Positions 23,897 to 30,933 of a stretch of 30,933 nt of DNA are shown here, in pieces. The first letter of the stretch is position 1. Each line of letters starts with the position of its first letter. The notes beneath the pieces are model-generated. The model did no database searches, was not told the DNA's origin, and saw nothing but the letters and a program-made list of their open reading frames with translations. Made by a program: the position numbers and the translations under genes. This DNA comes from an uncultured Eubacterium sp. (GTDB taxonomy: Bacteria; Bacillota; Clostridia; Lachnospirales; Lachnospiraceae): the NCBI GenBank assembly GCA_934351445.1, contig CAKRIZ010000025.1, positions 1 to 30,933 of the forward strand, in the 5' to 3' direction.

Positions 23897-25099
23897 TTAT
23901 GACAATTCATCCAGACATGCGGACAGCTTTTCAATCATTTCATCTACATGACATTCTTCGATGACAAGAGGCGGTACAAAACGCAATACATCGCTGCCCG
24001 CTGTGATCACGATCAGTCCGTGTTCCAAAGCCCTGGCAGATACTTCACCGACTTTTTTCGTACAGACAACACCCTGAATGAGTCCGACTCCGCGATGCGC
24101 AGTCAGACAGTCATATTTGTCAACCAGCGCATCCAGCTTCTGTGATAAATACGCACCGATCTTCTGCACATGCTCCGGTATCTGCTCCCGTTCCATCATC
24201 TCCAGCACTTTCGTCACTGCGGCTCCCACAAACGGATTGCCACCGTAGGTCGTGCCGTGATCACCCGGCATCAGTGACTTTTCTGCGACTTTTTCTGTCA
24301 TGAGAAATGCACCCACCGGCACACCGCACCCGAGTGCCTTTGCACTGGTCATAATATCCGGCTTCACGCCATAACCCTGCCATGCAAACATATGACCACT
24401 GCGTCCCATGCCACACTGGATCTCATCAAGAATGAGCAGGATATCATGCTCATCGCACAGCGTGCGTACACCTTCCATAAATTCCTTCGTTGCCGGATAG
24501 ATGCCGCCCTCACCCTGGATCGTTTCAAAAATAATTGCACAAGTCTTATCTGTAATCTGTGACTTCACACTCTCAAGGTCATTAAAATCTGCATAACGCA
24601 CACCCGGCATCAGCGGCTCAAACGGCTCTCTGTAATGCGCATTTCCAGTCACAGACAGTGCGCCGATGGTACGTCCGTGGAATGAATGATTCATCGCAAT
24701 GATCTCGTGACCACCATGTCCATCTCTCGTATAAGCATATTTTTTTGCTGCCTTGAGAGCTCCCTCGATCGCTTCCGCACCACTGTTGGTGAAAAAGATG
24801 CGGTCCATGCCACTCACCTGCTTCAATGCCTGCGCTGCCGTCGCCGTCGGCACACTGTAATACAGGTTCGATGTATGTAACAGCTTGTCGATCTGCGCCT
24901 TTAATGCATCATTATACTCCTGATTGTTATAGCCAAACGCCATGACAGCGATTCCTGCTGCAAAATCCAGATATTTTTTTCCGTCTGTGTCATACAGATA
25001 CATACCATCTCCGTGATCCAGTACAAGCGGAAAACGGTTGTATACATGCAGCAATGACTCCTCTGCCAGATTAATCTGTTGTTCTTTCATTGTTTTCAT
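23897..25099 (-). CDS. argD: Acetylornithine aminotransferase
   Basis: ArgD transfers an amino group from glutamate to N-acetylglutamate semialdehyde, giving N-acetylornithine. The 400-residue class III PLP aminotransferase has [16 protein letters not shown] (105-120), [22 protein letters not shown] (Asp225 for the PLP ring) and the PLP lysine in TSAKALGCG (Lys254). The ATG at 25099 overlaps the 3' end of argB by 29 nt and has AAGGAG 13 nt upstream. A second ATG three codons on (25090) is also possible. It is the last gene of argC-GNAT-argJ-argB-argD. Confidence 0.93.
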   Translation of the reverse strand: MKTMKEQQINLAEESLLHVYNRFPLVLDHGDGMYLYDTDGKKYLDFAAGIAVMAFGYNNQEYNDALKAQIDKLLHTSNLYYSVPTATAAQALKQVSGMDRIFFTNSGAEAIEGALKAAKKYAYTRDGHGGHEIIAMNHSFHGRTIGALSVTGNAHYREPFEPLMPGVRYADFNDLESVKSQITDKTCAIIFETIQGEGGIYPATKEFMEGVRTLCDEHDILLILDEIQCGMGRSGHMFAWQGYGVKPDIMTSAKALGCGVPVGAFLMTEKVAEKSLMPGDHGTTYGGNPFVGAAVTKVLEMMEREQIPEHVQKIGAYLSQKLDALVDKYDCLTAHRGVGLIQGVVCTKKVGEVSARALEHGLIVITAGSDVLRFVPPLVIEECHVDEMIEKLSACLDELS

Positions 25100-25985
25100 G
25101 ATAAAACTTCTGCTCCTTATCTCCTAAAAATGCGGTTCCGACTCCCCGGTTGGTAAAGATCTCCAACAACAGACAGTGTGCGATTCTGCCGTCTAAAATA
25201 TGTACGCGGGATACACCCTGCTCCATCGCGTCAATACAGTTATTGAGCTTGGGCAGCATACCTCCGCCGATAAATCCATCCTCGATCAGCTTTCTCGCCT
25301 CTGACAGACGCAATTCAGAAATCAGTGTACTCTTGTCATTCGGATCCTTGTATACACCCTCAATATCCGTAAGAAATGCCAGCTTCTCCGCATTGACAGC
25401 TTTTGCAATGGCGCATGCGGCATCATCCGCATTGATGTTATACGACTGATAGTCATGGTCCATTCCGATCGGTCCGACAATCGGCAGGAAATCCTTCTCC
25501 AACAGATCGTATAAGATCTTCGGATTCACTTCCGTGATCTCACCTACGAAACCAATGTCCTCTCCATTTGAATACTTCTTTTCTACTTTCAGCAATCCAC
25601 CGTCTTTTCCGGTGATGCCGACAGCATCCACGCCGAGCTGTTCCACCATCTGTACAAGAGATTTATTCACTTTGTTCAGCACCATCTCGGCGATCTCCAT
25701 CGTCGGTGCATCCGTGACCCGCAGTCCATTGATAAAATGAGGTTCCATACCGACCTTCTCGACCCAGCGGCTGATCTCCTTTCCGCCGCCATGCACGATG
25801 ATCGGCTTGAATCCTACGAGTTTTAAGAGTACCACATCCTGAATGACACTCTTTTTCAATTCCTCGTCCACCATTGCACTGCCACCATATTTGACAACGA
25901 TGATCTTGCGGTTGAAACGCTGAATATAAGGTAATGCTTCTACGAGCACCTGAGCTTTCTGTAAAATATCGTCCATATTTTCCAT
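25071..25985 (-). CDS. argB: Acetylglutamate kinase
   Basis: ArgB phosphorylates N-acetylglutamate, the controlled step in cyclic arginine synthesis. The 304-residue product has VVKYGGSAM (30-38), the VHGGGKEI loop, [14 protein letters not shown] and the ATP-site region LTDIEGVY. The extra N-terminal helix (residues 1-25, [14 protein letters not shown]) is typical of arginine-inhibited acetylglutamate kinases, so feedback inhibition by arginine is likely (inference). AGGAG lies 9 nt before the ATG at 25985. It lies between argJ (43-nt gap) and argD (overlap). Confidence 0.96.
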   Translation of the reverse strand: MENMDDILQKAQVLVEALPYIQRFNRKIIVVKYGGSAMVDEELKKSVIQDVVLLKLVGFKPIIVHGGGKEISRWVEKVGMEPHFINGLRVTDAPTMEIAEMVLNKVNKSLVQMVEQLGVDAVGITGKDGGLLKVEKKYSNGEDIGFVGEITEVNPKILYDLLEKDFLPIVGPIGMDHDYQSYNINADDAACAIAKAVNAEKLAFLTDIEGVYKDPNDKSTLISELRLSEARKLIEDGFIGGGMLPKLNNCIDAMEQGVSRVHILDGRIAHCLLLEIFTNRGVGTAFLGDKEQKFYHENNERTTD

Positions 25986-26028
25986 TGGTCTGATCTCCTT
26001 TTGTTATCTGTACCTGTTGTCTGTATAC

Positions 26029-27252
26029 CTACGAACGGTAGTCCGCATTGATCTTCACGTAATCGTATGTGAGGTCACAGCCCCACGCAGTCGCAGTCTC
26101 CGTACCCATATTCATCTTTGATATGATCTGCACATGGTCATTTGATAACAGTCTGGAGGCTTCCTCCTCACTATAATCCACACCTGCGCCGTCTTTAAAG
26201 ATGAGCATGGTTGTATCGCCGCTCTTAAAATACATCTCCACCTTCATCGGATCAAACTGTACACCGGAATATCCAAGTGCACACAACTCCCTGCCCCAGT
26301 TGGCATCACATCCATACATCGCTGCTTTGGTCAGGCTGGAGCATACCACTGATTTTGCAAGGATTCTTGCATGTTCCTTCGTATCCGCGCCCTCAACGAT
26401 CGACTCAACCAGTTTGGTCGCGCCCTCTCCATCGGCAGCCATCTCCTTTGCCAGATATGTACAGACCTCCTTCAAAGCAGCATAAAATGCCTCATAATCA
26501 GCTCCTTCTGCAGCGATCTCATCATTACCAGCCATGCCATTGGCCAGTACGAGCAATGTATCATTCGTACTCGTATCCCCATCGACCGAGATCATATTAA
26601 ACGAATCGACTACAATCTCACTCAATGCTTTCTGTAACAATGGCTGGGCGATCGCAGCATCGGTCGTCACGTAAGCGAGCATCGTGCACATATTCGGATG
26701 AATCATGCCGGATCCCTTTGCCATGCCACCAATCGTAGCAGTCCTGCCTCCGACTGTAAATGTATATGCAATCTCTTTTTTGTGTGTATCTGTCGTCATG
26801 ATCGCCTGTGCAGCCGCAGTCCCTGCCTCTGTACCGGAAGCCAGCATGGTAGACAGTTTCTTCGCTCCTGCCTGCATTTTATCAATCGGAAGCTGCATGC
26901 CGATCACTCCGGTGGAACCGAGCAGCACTGCATCCGCATTGATACCAAGTGCCTCTGCCGCTGCGTCCGCCGTCAACTGGCAATATCTGTCACCCTCCTC
27001 TCCGGTACATGCATTTGCGATACCAGAATTAACAACGACCGCCTGTGCGATGCCACTGCCCTTTACGATATTCCGATCCCAGATCACTGGCGATGCCTTG
27101 AATACATTTGTCGTAAATGTACCTGCTACAGCAGCCGGTACTTCACTGTACACCATCGCCATATCTGTTCTGCCCTGATACTTAATTCCTGCAGCTATCG
27201 CTGCTGCCTGATAACCCTTTGCTGCGGTCACACCGCCTGATATCTTTTCCAT
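26029..27252 (-). CDS. argJ: Ornithine acetyltransferase / N-acetylglutamate synthase ArgJ
   Basis: ArgJ recycles the acetyl group from N-acetylornithine to glutamate, making the arginine pathway cyclic; bifunctional forms also use acetyl-CoA. The 407-residue precursor cleaves itself before the catalytic Thr, here Thr190 in KGSGMIHPNMCTML. The residue before Thr is Cys rather than the common Ala. Other family marks are NSGIANACTG (75-84) and the end VKINADYRS. The ATG at 27252 follows GAGGAAAGC. Whether it is monofunctional or bifunctional cannot be decided from sequence alone. It lies 58 nt after a GNAT gene. Confidence 0.94.
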   Translation of the reverse strand: MEKISGGVTAAKGYQAAAIAAGIKYQGRTDMAMVYSEVPAAVAGTFTTNVFKASPVIWDRNIVKGSGIAQAVVVNSGIANACTGEEGDRYCQLTADAAAEALGINADAVLLGSTGVIGMQLPIDKMQAGAKKLSTMLASGTEAGTAAAQAIMTTDTHKKEIAYTFTVGGRTATIGGMAKGSGMIHPNMCTMLAYVTTDAAIAQPLLQKALSEIVVDSFNMISVDGDTSTNDTLLVLANGMAGNDEIAAEGADYEAFYAALKEVCTYLAKEMAADGEGATKLVESIVEGADTKEHARILAKSVVCSSLTKAAMYGCDANWGRELCALGYSGVQFDPMKVEMYFKSGDTTMLIFKDGAGVDYSEEEASRLLSNDHVQIISKMNMGTETATAWGCDLTYDYVKINADYRS

Positions 27253-27310
27253 ATGCTTTCCTCTTTTTTATTTTTCACTATCATTTATAACACGATTATG
27301 CAATCGCATA

Positions 27311-27787
27311 CTACTCATTAAACCGCGTGATGTTCGCATCATTCAATGTAAAATCATAATAGTTCAGATCTTCGCGGAATGTCCAGCCGACACTTTTCCA
27401 GAAGCGGTTTCCCACCTCATTACTTTTAAATGCGATCAGACTCACTTTATTGATCTGCTCTGCCTGTAACGCACGCATGCACGCGACAGCCATCTCCTTA
27501 CCGATGCCCTGCTTGCGATAGTCCGCATGCACACACACATGGTAAAAACAGCCGCGTCTGCCATCATGTCCGCACAGGATCGCTCCTATGACCCTCTCAC
27601 CATCCACAGCGACCATACTGGTCGTCGGATTTCGTTTCAGAAAACGCGCCACGCCCTCTGCTGAGTCATCGATACTGCGAATTCCAAATCCTTTGATCGA
27701 CATCCACAATGCATATACCCCTGCATAATCTGCCTCAGTCATCGGACGGATCTGTATTGTGTGTGTTTGATTCATGCTGTCTTTCAT
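27311..27787 (-). CDS. GNAT-family N-acetyltransferase in the arg operon
   Basis: A 158-residue single-domain GNAT. It has the N-terminal strand/helix IQIRPMTEADYAGVYALW, a beta-4 strand FYHVCVHADYRKQGIG with the acetyl-CoA pyrophosphate loop (RKQGIGKEM, about 90-98), and a C-terminal motif B (NKVSLIAFKSNEVGNRFWKSVGW). The substrate is unknown. It sits between argC and argJ on the same strand, so an N-acetylglutamate synthase-like (ArgA-type) role is worth considering, but the sequence has no amino-acid kinase domain and I cannot show it. Start is uncertain: ATG 27787 or ATG 27775, both with weak ribosome sites. The upstream 180 nt include a purine-rich tract. Confidence 0.85.
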   Translation of the reverse strand: MKDSMNQTHTIQIRPMTEADYAGVYALWMSIKGFGIRSIDDSAEGVARFLKRNPTTSMVAVDGERVIGAILCGHDGRRGCFYHVCVHADYRKQGIGKEMAVACMRALQAEQINKVSLIAFKSNEVGNRFWKSVGWTFREDLNYYDFTLNDANITRFNE

Positions 27788-27788
27788 T

Positions 27789-27895
27789 CCGTTTTTCTTA
27801 TCCTTTTTCTATTCTGTTAATTCTGATTCTATTTTCCGAGTCTATTTTCTAATTCTAATCCTGTTTTCCTGTTTTTCTTCCTGATTACGCTGTTC
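27789..27895 (-). repeat. Purine-rich imperfect repeat tract upstream of the GNAT gene
   Basis: On the minus strand this stretch is almost all A and G, made of imperfectly repeated units such as GGAAAACAGGA, TAGAAAATAGA, GGAAAATAGAAT and CAGAATTAACAGAATAGA. There is no coding homology. It occupies most of the 180-nt gap between argC and the GNAT gene. It might be an unstructured ribosome-landing region, but function is not known. Confidence 0.5.
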
Positions 27896-27967
27896 CAATG
27901 ATCTTTCTTGTAAATCACGATCCGGAGCTGTCTGCGCCTATACGATCCTGCCAGATTTTTCGGCATA

Positions 27968-29026
27968 TTACGGGAAACAGGGAACGAGCTCTAAGCCCTC
28001 TTTCTCATCCAGTCCAAACATCAGATTCATATTCTGTACTGCCTGACCAGCGGCACCCTTCACAAGATTGTCCAGTGCACCCATCATGATCACGCGATGT
28101 GTACGCTCATCTACCACAACATTCACATCGACAAAATTACTGCCTTCGACCCACTTTGTCTCAGGGCACTCACCTTTTGGCAATACACGTACAAAATATT
28201 CATCTGCATAATATTTTTCATAAGCGGCACGTATCTCAGCCTCTGTCGGATACGTTCCATCCGCTTTCTTCACCAGTGCTGCATACTCCGTCGCTAAAAT
28301 GCCCCGGTTCATCGGAACGAGGTGCGGTGTAAAGTTGATCACTACCTCTTCTCCGGCTGCGTAGCCCAGCTGTTCCTCGATCTCCGGCGTATGGCGGTGC
28401 GTTGCCACACCGTAGGCTTTCATATTTTCATTGACCTCGCAGAACAGATTCGGCAGCTTGGCTCCGCGTCCGGCACCGGATGTACCACTCTTGGCATCAA
28501 CAATCAGCGTATTCGGATCGATCAGTCCCTCTTTCACAAGCGGATAAGCGGTCAGAATTGAACATGTTGTATAGCAGCCCGGGTTGGCAATCAGGCGTGT
28601 ATTTTCATCCACCAATCCACGGTTCATCTCACACAAACCATATACCGCCTGTCCAATCAGCTGCGGAGACTGATGTTTGATCTTGTACCATTTCTCATAA
28701 GTGGCGACATCCTTGATCCGGTAATCTGCGCTCAGATCAATGAACCTTGCCTTTTTGAGTAATTCCTCTGTGAGGATACCGCCCAGATAACCCTGCGGCG
28801 TAGCTGTAAAGATCACATCTACCTGCTCAGCCAGTTCCTCTATATTATCATCGAAACAGCTATCCTCCACCAGTTCAAACATATTGCGGTATACACTTGC
28901 ATACTTTTCATCTACATAGCTGCGCGAACCGTACCATTTGATGGTTACGTCTTTATGTCTGAGTAAAATGCGTACCAGTTCGGCTCCTGCATAACCGGTC
29001 GCACCTATAATTCCTGCTTTTATCAT
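27968..29026 (-). CDS. argC: N-acetyl-gamma-glutamyl-phosphate reductase
   Basis: ArgC reduces N-acetylglutamyl phosphate with NADPH to the semialdehyde. The 352-residue product has the Rossmann start MIKAGIIGATGYAGAEL, TATPQGYLG, DLSADYRIK and the catalytic Cys151 in NPGCYTT, followed by SGTSGAGRGAKLPN. The ATG at 29026 follows GGAAGG. It is the first gene of the minus-strand arg operon and is divergent from argG. Its predicted promoter lies about 45 nt upstream. Confidence 0.95.
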   Translation of the reverse strand: MIKAGIIGATGYAGAELVRILLRHKDVTIKWYGSRSYVDEKYASVYRNMFELVEDSCFDDNIEELAEQVDVIFTATPQGYLGGILTEELLKKARFIDLSADYRIKDVATYEKWYKIKHQSPQLIGQAVYGLCEMNRGLVDENTRLIANPGCYTTCSILTAYPLVKEGLIDPNTLIVDAKSGTSGAGRGAKLPNLFCEVNENMKAYGVATHRHTPEIEEQLGYAAGEEVVINFTPHLVPMNRGILATEYAALVKKADGTYPTEAEIRAAYEKYYADEYFVRVLPKGECPETKWVEGSNFVDVNVVVDERTHRVIMMGALDNLVKGAAGQAVQNMNLMFGLDEKEGLELVPCFP

Positions 29027-29070
29027 TCGATTTTACCTTCCTTTTTCATTCTAGCGACTTATCTTTTCCT

Positions 29071-29099
29071 ATACTAATACTATTTTTTGTATTCGTAAA
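29071..29099 (-). promoter_or_regulatory. Predicted argC promoter
   Basis: On the minus strand TTTACG (29099-29094), 17-nt spacer, TAGTAT (29076-29071), about 45 nt before argC. The match is moderate. The ArgR-box-like sites lie upstream of its -35. Confidence 0.45.
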
Positions 29100-29126
29100 G
29101 TATTTTTTGCAACTTTTCACATATTT

Positions 29127-29144
29127 TATGCATATTTATACATT
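29127..29144. promoter_or_regulatory. ArgR-box-like operator 1
   Basis: TATGCATATTTATACATT agrees at 17 of 18 positions with the ARG-box pattern TNTGNATWWWWATNCANA known from E. coli and similar to B. subtilis AhrC sites. It lies between the divergent argC and argG promoters. ArgR/AhrC binds with arginine, so arginine-dependent control is expected. No argR gene is in the window. Confidence 0.6.
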
Positions 29145-29156
29145 TACATCCTGTTT

Positions 29157-29177
29157 TATGCATTCATTTTGCATATT
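29157..29177. promoter_or_regulatory. ArgR-box-like operator 2
   Basis: TATGCA (29157-29162) and TGCATA (29170-29175) form a palindrome related to ARG box 1, with the spacing one base longer than the consensus. It begins 30 nt after box 1 and ends 8 nt before the argG -35. Together they look like a tandem operator, with this one the weaker match. Confidence 0.45.
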
Positions 29178-29184
29178 TTTTCAG

Positions 29185-29213
29185 TTGCACTACTTGCTAA
29201 ATTGATGTATGAT
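29185..29213 (+). promoter_or_regulatory. Predicted argG promoter
   Basis: On the plus strand TTGCAC (29185-29190), 17-nt spacer, TATGAT (29208-29213), about 88 nt before argG. The match to SigA consensus is good. The leader that follows holds a hairpin. Confidence 0.7.
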
Positions 29214-29233
29214 GTTAAAGGATTGGAAAAAAG

Positions 29234-29251
29234 CGTTACAACACTGTAACG
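29234..29251 (+). promoter_or_regulatory. Hairpin in argG leader
   Basis: CGTTAC / GTAACG form a perfect 6-bp stem with a 6-nt loop, about 20 nt after the argG -10. The remaining leader up to the AGGAGG site is A+T-rich and unstructured. It may stabilise the mRNA 5' end or be a protein-binding palindrome; no known riboswitch matches. Confidence 0.4.
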
Positions 29252-29301
29252 AATAAAAATACCATTTATTATTACATTACATATTTAGGAGGAAAAAACG
29301 A

Positions 29302-30525
29302 ATGAAAGAAAAAGTAATTCTGGCCTACTCAGGCGGACTGGATACGACTGCGATCATCCCGTGGCTGAAGGAAACCTACGACTATGAGGTCATCTGTTGC
29401 TGTATCGACTGCGGACAGGAAGAGGAGTTGGACGGACTTGACGAGCGTGCCAAACTCTCAGGTGCTTCTAAATTATATATCGAAGATATTACTGATGAAT
29501 TTGCAGAAGATTATATCATGCCTTGCGTCATGGGCAGCGCTGTATATGAGCACAAATATCTGCTCGGAACCTCAATGGCACGTCCCGGTATCGCAAAGCG
29601 CCTCGTAGAGATCGCCAGAAAAGAAGGTGCCGTAGCGATCTGCCACGGTGCAACCGGAAAAGGAAACGACCAGATCCGTTTTGAGCTGGGTATCAAAGCT
29701 CTGGCTCCTGACATCAAGATCATCGCTCCCTGGCGTGATGACAAATGGCAGATGGATTCCCGTCAGGCAGAGATCGACTACTGCAAGGCACACGGCATTG
29801 ATCTCCCGTTCTCTACTGACAGCAGCTACAGCCGTGACCGTAACCTGTGGCACATCAGCCATGAAGGTCTGGAATTGGAAGATCCCGCATGCGAGCCCAA
29901 CTACGATCACTTACTTGTTCTCGGCGTGACACCGGAAAAGGCTCCTGATGAACCTGAATATGTAACAATGACCTTTGAGGCAGGTGTACCGAAGTCTGTC
30001 AATGGAAAAGAAATGAAAGTCGCTGATATTATCCGTGAACTGAACCGTCTCGGTGGCAAGCATGGTATCGGTATCGTAGATATCGTAGAAAACCGTGTCG
30101 TTGGTATGAAGAGCCGTGGTGTATATGAGACCCCCGGCGGAACGATCCTCATGGAGGCACATGACCAGCTCGAGGAACTGATTCTGGATCGTGATACTAT
30201 GGCGGCAAAGCTCGAGATGGGCAAGCGTCTGGCTCAGGTTGTATATGAAGGAAAATGGTTTACTCCGCTGCGTGAGGCTCAGCAGGCATTCATCGAGTCT
30301 ACCCAGAAATATGTAACCGGCGAAGTAAAATTCAAGCTGTATAAGGGCACGATCACCAAAGCCGGAACAACTTCTCCGTACTCTCTCTACAGCGAGTCAC
30401 TGGCAAGCTTCACAACCGGAAACGACTATGACCACCACGATGCACAGGGATTCATCACTCTGTTCGGACTGCCGTTAAAAGTACGTGCTCTGCGTATGTT
30501 AGAAGTAAATAAGAATAAGAAATAA
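29302..30525 (+). CDS. argG: Argininosuccinate synthase
   Basis: ArgG joins citrulline and aspartate with ATP to form argininosuccinate. The 407-residue product has the PP-loop AYSGGLDTT (8-16), GTSMARPGIAKRLVEIA, CHGATGKGNDQIRFE and STDSSYSRDRNLWHIS, all typical of the bacterial enzyme. AGGAGG precedes the ATG at 29302. It is divergent from argC and stands alone; argH and the carbamoyltransferase argF are not in the window. Codon use is more biased than in neighbours such as tmcAL, which fits good expression (impression only). Confidence 0.97.
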   Translation: MKEKVILAYSGGLDTTAIIPWLKETYDYEVICCCIDCGQEEELDGLDERAKLSGASKLYIEDITDEFAEDYIMPCVMGSAVYEHKYLLGTSMARPGIAKRLVEIARKEGAVAICHGATGKGNDQIRFELGIKALAPDIKIIAPWRDDKWQMDSRQAEIDYCKAHGIDLPFSTDSSYSRDRNLWHISHEGLELEDPACEPNYDHLLVLGVTPEKAPDEPEYVTMTFEAGVPKSVNGKEMKVADIIRELNRLGGKHGIGIVDIVENRVVGMKSRGVYETPGGTILMEAHDQLEELILDRDTMAAKLEMGKRLAQVVYEGKWFTPLREAQQAFIESTQKYVTGEVKFKLYKGTITKAGTTSPYSLYSESLASFTTGNDYDHHDAQGFITLFGLPLKVRALRMLEVNKNKK

Positions 30526-30527
30526 AT

Positions 30528-30710
30528 CTATGAAGGAGCTATACATGAAAAAGGTGTAGCTCCTTTTAGACTAAATGACGGTCTCACTAGCTTTAGACCA
30601 TCTGCGTAACCTTCATTATATTTCTCGTCATAATGCTCCTGCAACGTCATATATGCAATCCTCCACTTCTCGTTTGCTTTGACGGATTCCACTGCCTCTA
30701 TGCACGATTT
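30528..30710 (-). pseudogene. Remnant of a PD-(D/E)XK nuclease-family gene (second fragment)
   Basis: A minus-strand open stretch reads IEAVESVKANEKWRIAYM, TLQEHYDEKYNEGYADGL and then runs out through the argG terminator sequence to a TAG at 30530-30528. The part before that resembles the charged C-terminal region of the Rpn/PD-(D/E)XK family. It has no start codon or N-terminal half and is in a different frame from the next fragment. I infer it is a decayed copy left beside an intact or less decayed relative. Confidence 0.5.
30533..30567 (+). terminator. Terminator downstream of argG
   Basis: AAGGAGCTA / TAGCTCCTT form a 9-bp stem with a 15-nt loop and a following TT. The stem starts 8 nt after the argG stop. 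It can also form on the other strand (AAAAGGAGCTA side), so it may act in both directions. The T-run is short. Confidence 0.65.
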
Positions 30711-30717
30711 CTATGTT

Positions 30718-30933
30718 TCATCGCGCGCCACGGCACCGGACATCCTCTATCTCCTGCTGACTATAACCTAGCAGTTCTGTGATCTCTTCGGGTTTCTTCC
30801 CTTTCCCAAGCAGCCTGTTGATCATCTTTTCCTTCTCCCGGTTGCTTCCCAGCATACGTCCTTCTGCTCGTCCTTCTGCTCGCCCTTCATCCCTGAGGTA
30901 TTCTTCCCATGTATTCTGATCGCGGACTTCTTT
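30718..30933 (-). pseudogene. 3' end of a PD-(D/E)XK (Rpn-type) nuclease/transposase-family gene, cut by window edge
   Basis: Seventy-one codons on the minus strand, open to the right edge, end at TGA 30720-30718. The translation has the family's charged tail EYLRDEGRAEGRAEGRMLG (an EGRAEGR-type repeat) and a terminal helical segment NRLLGKGKKPEEITELLGYS. This fits the C-terminus of Rpn-family proteins. The N-terminal catalytic domain would lie beyond the window. It could be an intact gene; I mark it as likely remnant because a second frame-shifted family fragment follows directly. Confidence 0.5.

Noticed and set aside
27296..27311. Short palindrome TATGC-AATC-GCATA between the GNAT gene and argJ, considered as an ArgR box
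   Set aside because: Spacing and sequence do not fit the ARG-box pattern, and it lies inside an operon next to the GNAT stop codon.
1..30933. CRISPR arrays, tRNA or rRNA genes, complete IS elements, known riboswitches
   Set aside because: Reading both strands I found no regularly spaced repeats, no tRNA-like cloverleaf at gene ends, no intact transposase and no recognisable riboswitch core. A covariance search (e.g. Infernal/Rfam) would be needed to exclude small RNAs fully.

Overview
This window looks like the chromosome of a Lachnospiraceae-type Firmicute (Clostridia). The evidence is the gene order ylxM-ffh-rpsP-khpA-rimM-trmD, the block ackA-yceD-rpmF-plsX-acpP-rnc-smc-ftsY, Gram-positive Shine-Dalgarno sites (AGGAGG) and SigA-type promoters. 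Most of the sequence is conserved housekeeping DNA on the minus strand. Only tmcAL, aroC and argG read on the plus strand. I see no tRNA, rRNA, CRISPR array or intact insertion sequence.

Both ends are accessory. Positions 207-880 hold a wrecked PD-(D/E)XK (Rpn-type) nuclease/transposase-family gene with a frameshift near its start and an internal deletion. Positions 30528-30933 hold C-terminal remnants of the same broad family. The core lies between these remnants.

Core layout, left to right: (1) 944-4585, a translation/SRP operon (transcribed ylxM, ffh, rpsP, khpA, rimM, trmD), driven by a promoter that overlaps the ilvA terminator. (2) 4685-11129, rnc-smc-ftsY-ilvA, tightly overlapping, with a threonine ammonia-lyase placed between the SRP receptor and the SRP genes. 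(3) 11203-13535, yceD-rpmF and plsX-acpP, separated by a 317-nt spacer rich in palindromes. (4) 13605-17546, ackA and, divergently, tmcAL followed by aroC; the ackA and tmcAL promoters appear to share one -35 region. (5) 17543-23793, an apparent operon comEA - response regulator - histidine kinase - GerMN lipoprotein - comEC. (6) 23897-30525, arginine biosynthesis: argC-GNAT-argJ-argB-argD on the minus strand and argG divergent, with ArgR-box-like palindromes between them.

The clearest functional themes are: acetate-linked enzymes back to back (acetate kinase makes or uses acetate; TmcAL consumes acetate to modify tRNA); DNA-uptake genes that enclose a two-component system and a lipoprotein; and a cyclic arginine pathway (ArgJ-dependent) that carries an extra acetyltransferase. 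I found no clearly new multi-gene system. The best leads are the com/two-component operon, the shared ackA/tmcAL promoter region, the plsX leader structure and the GNAT in the arg operon.
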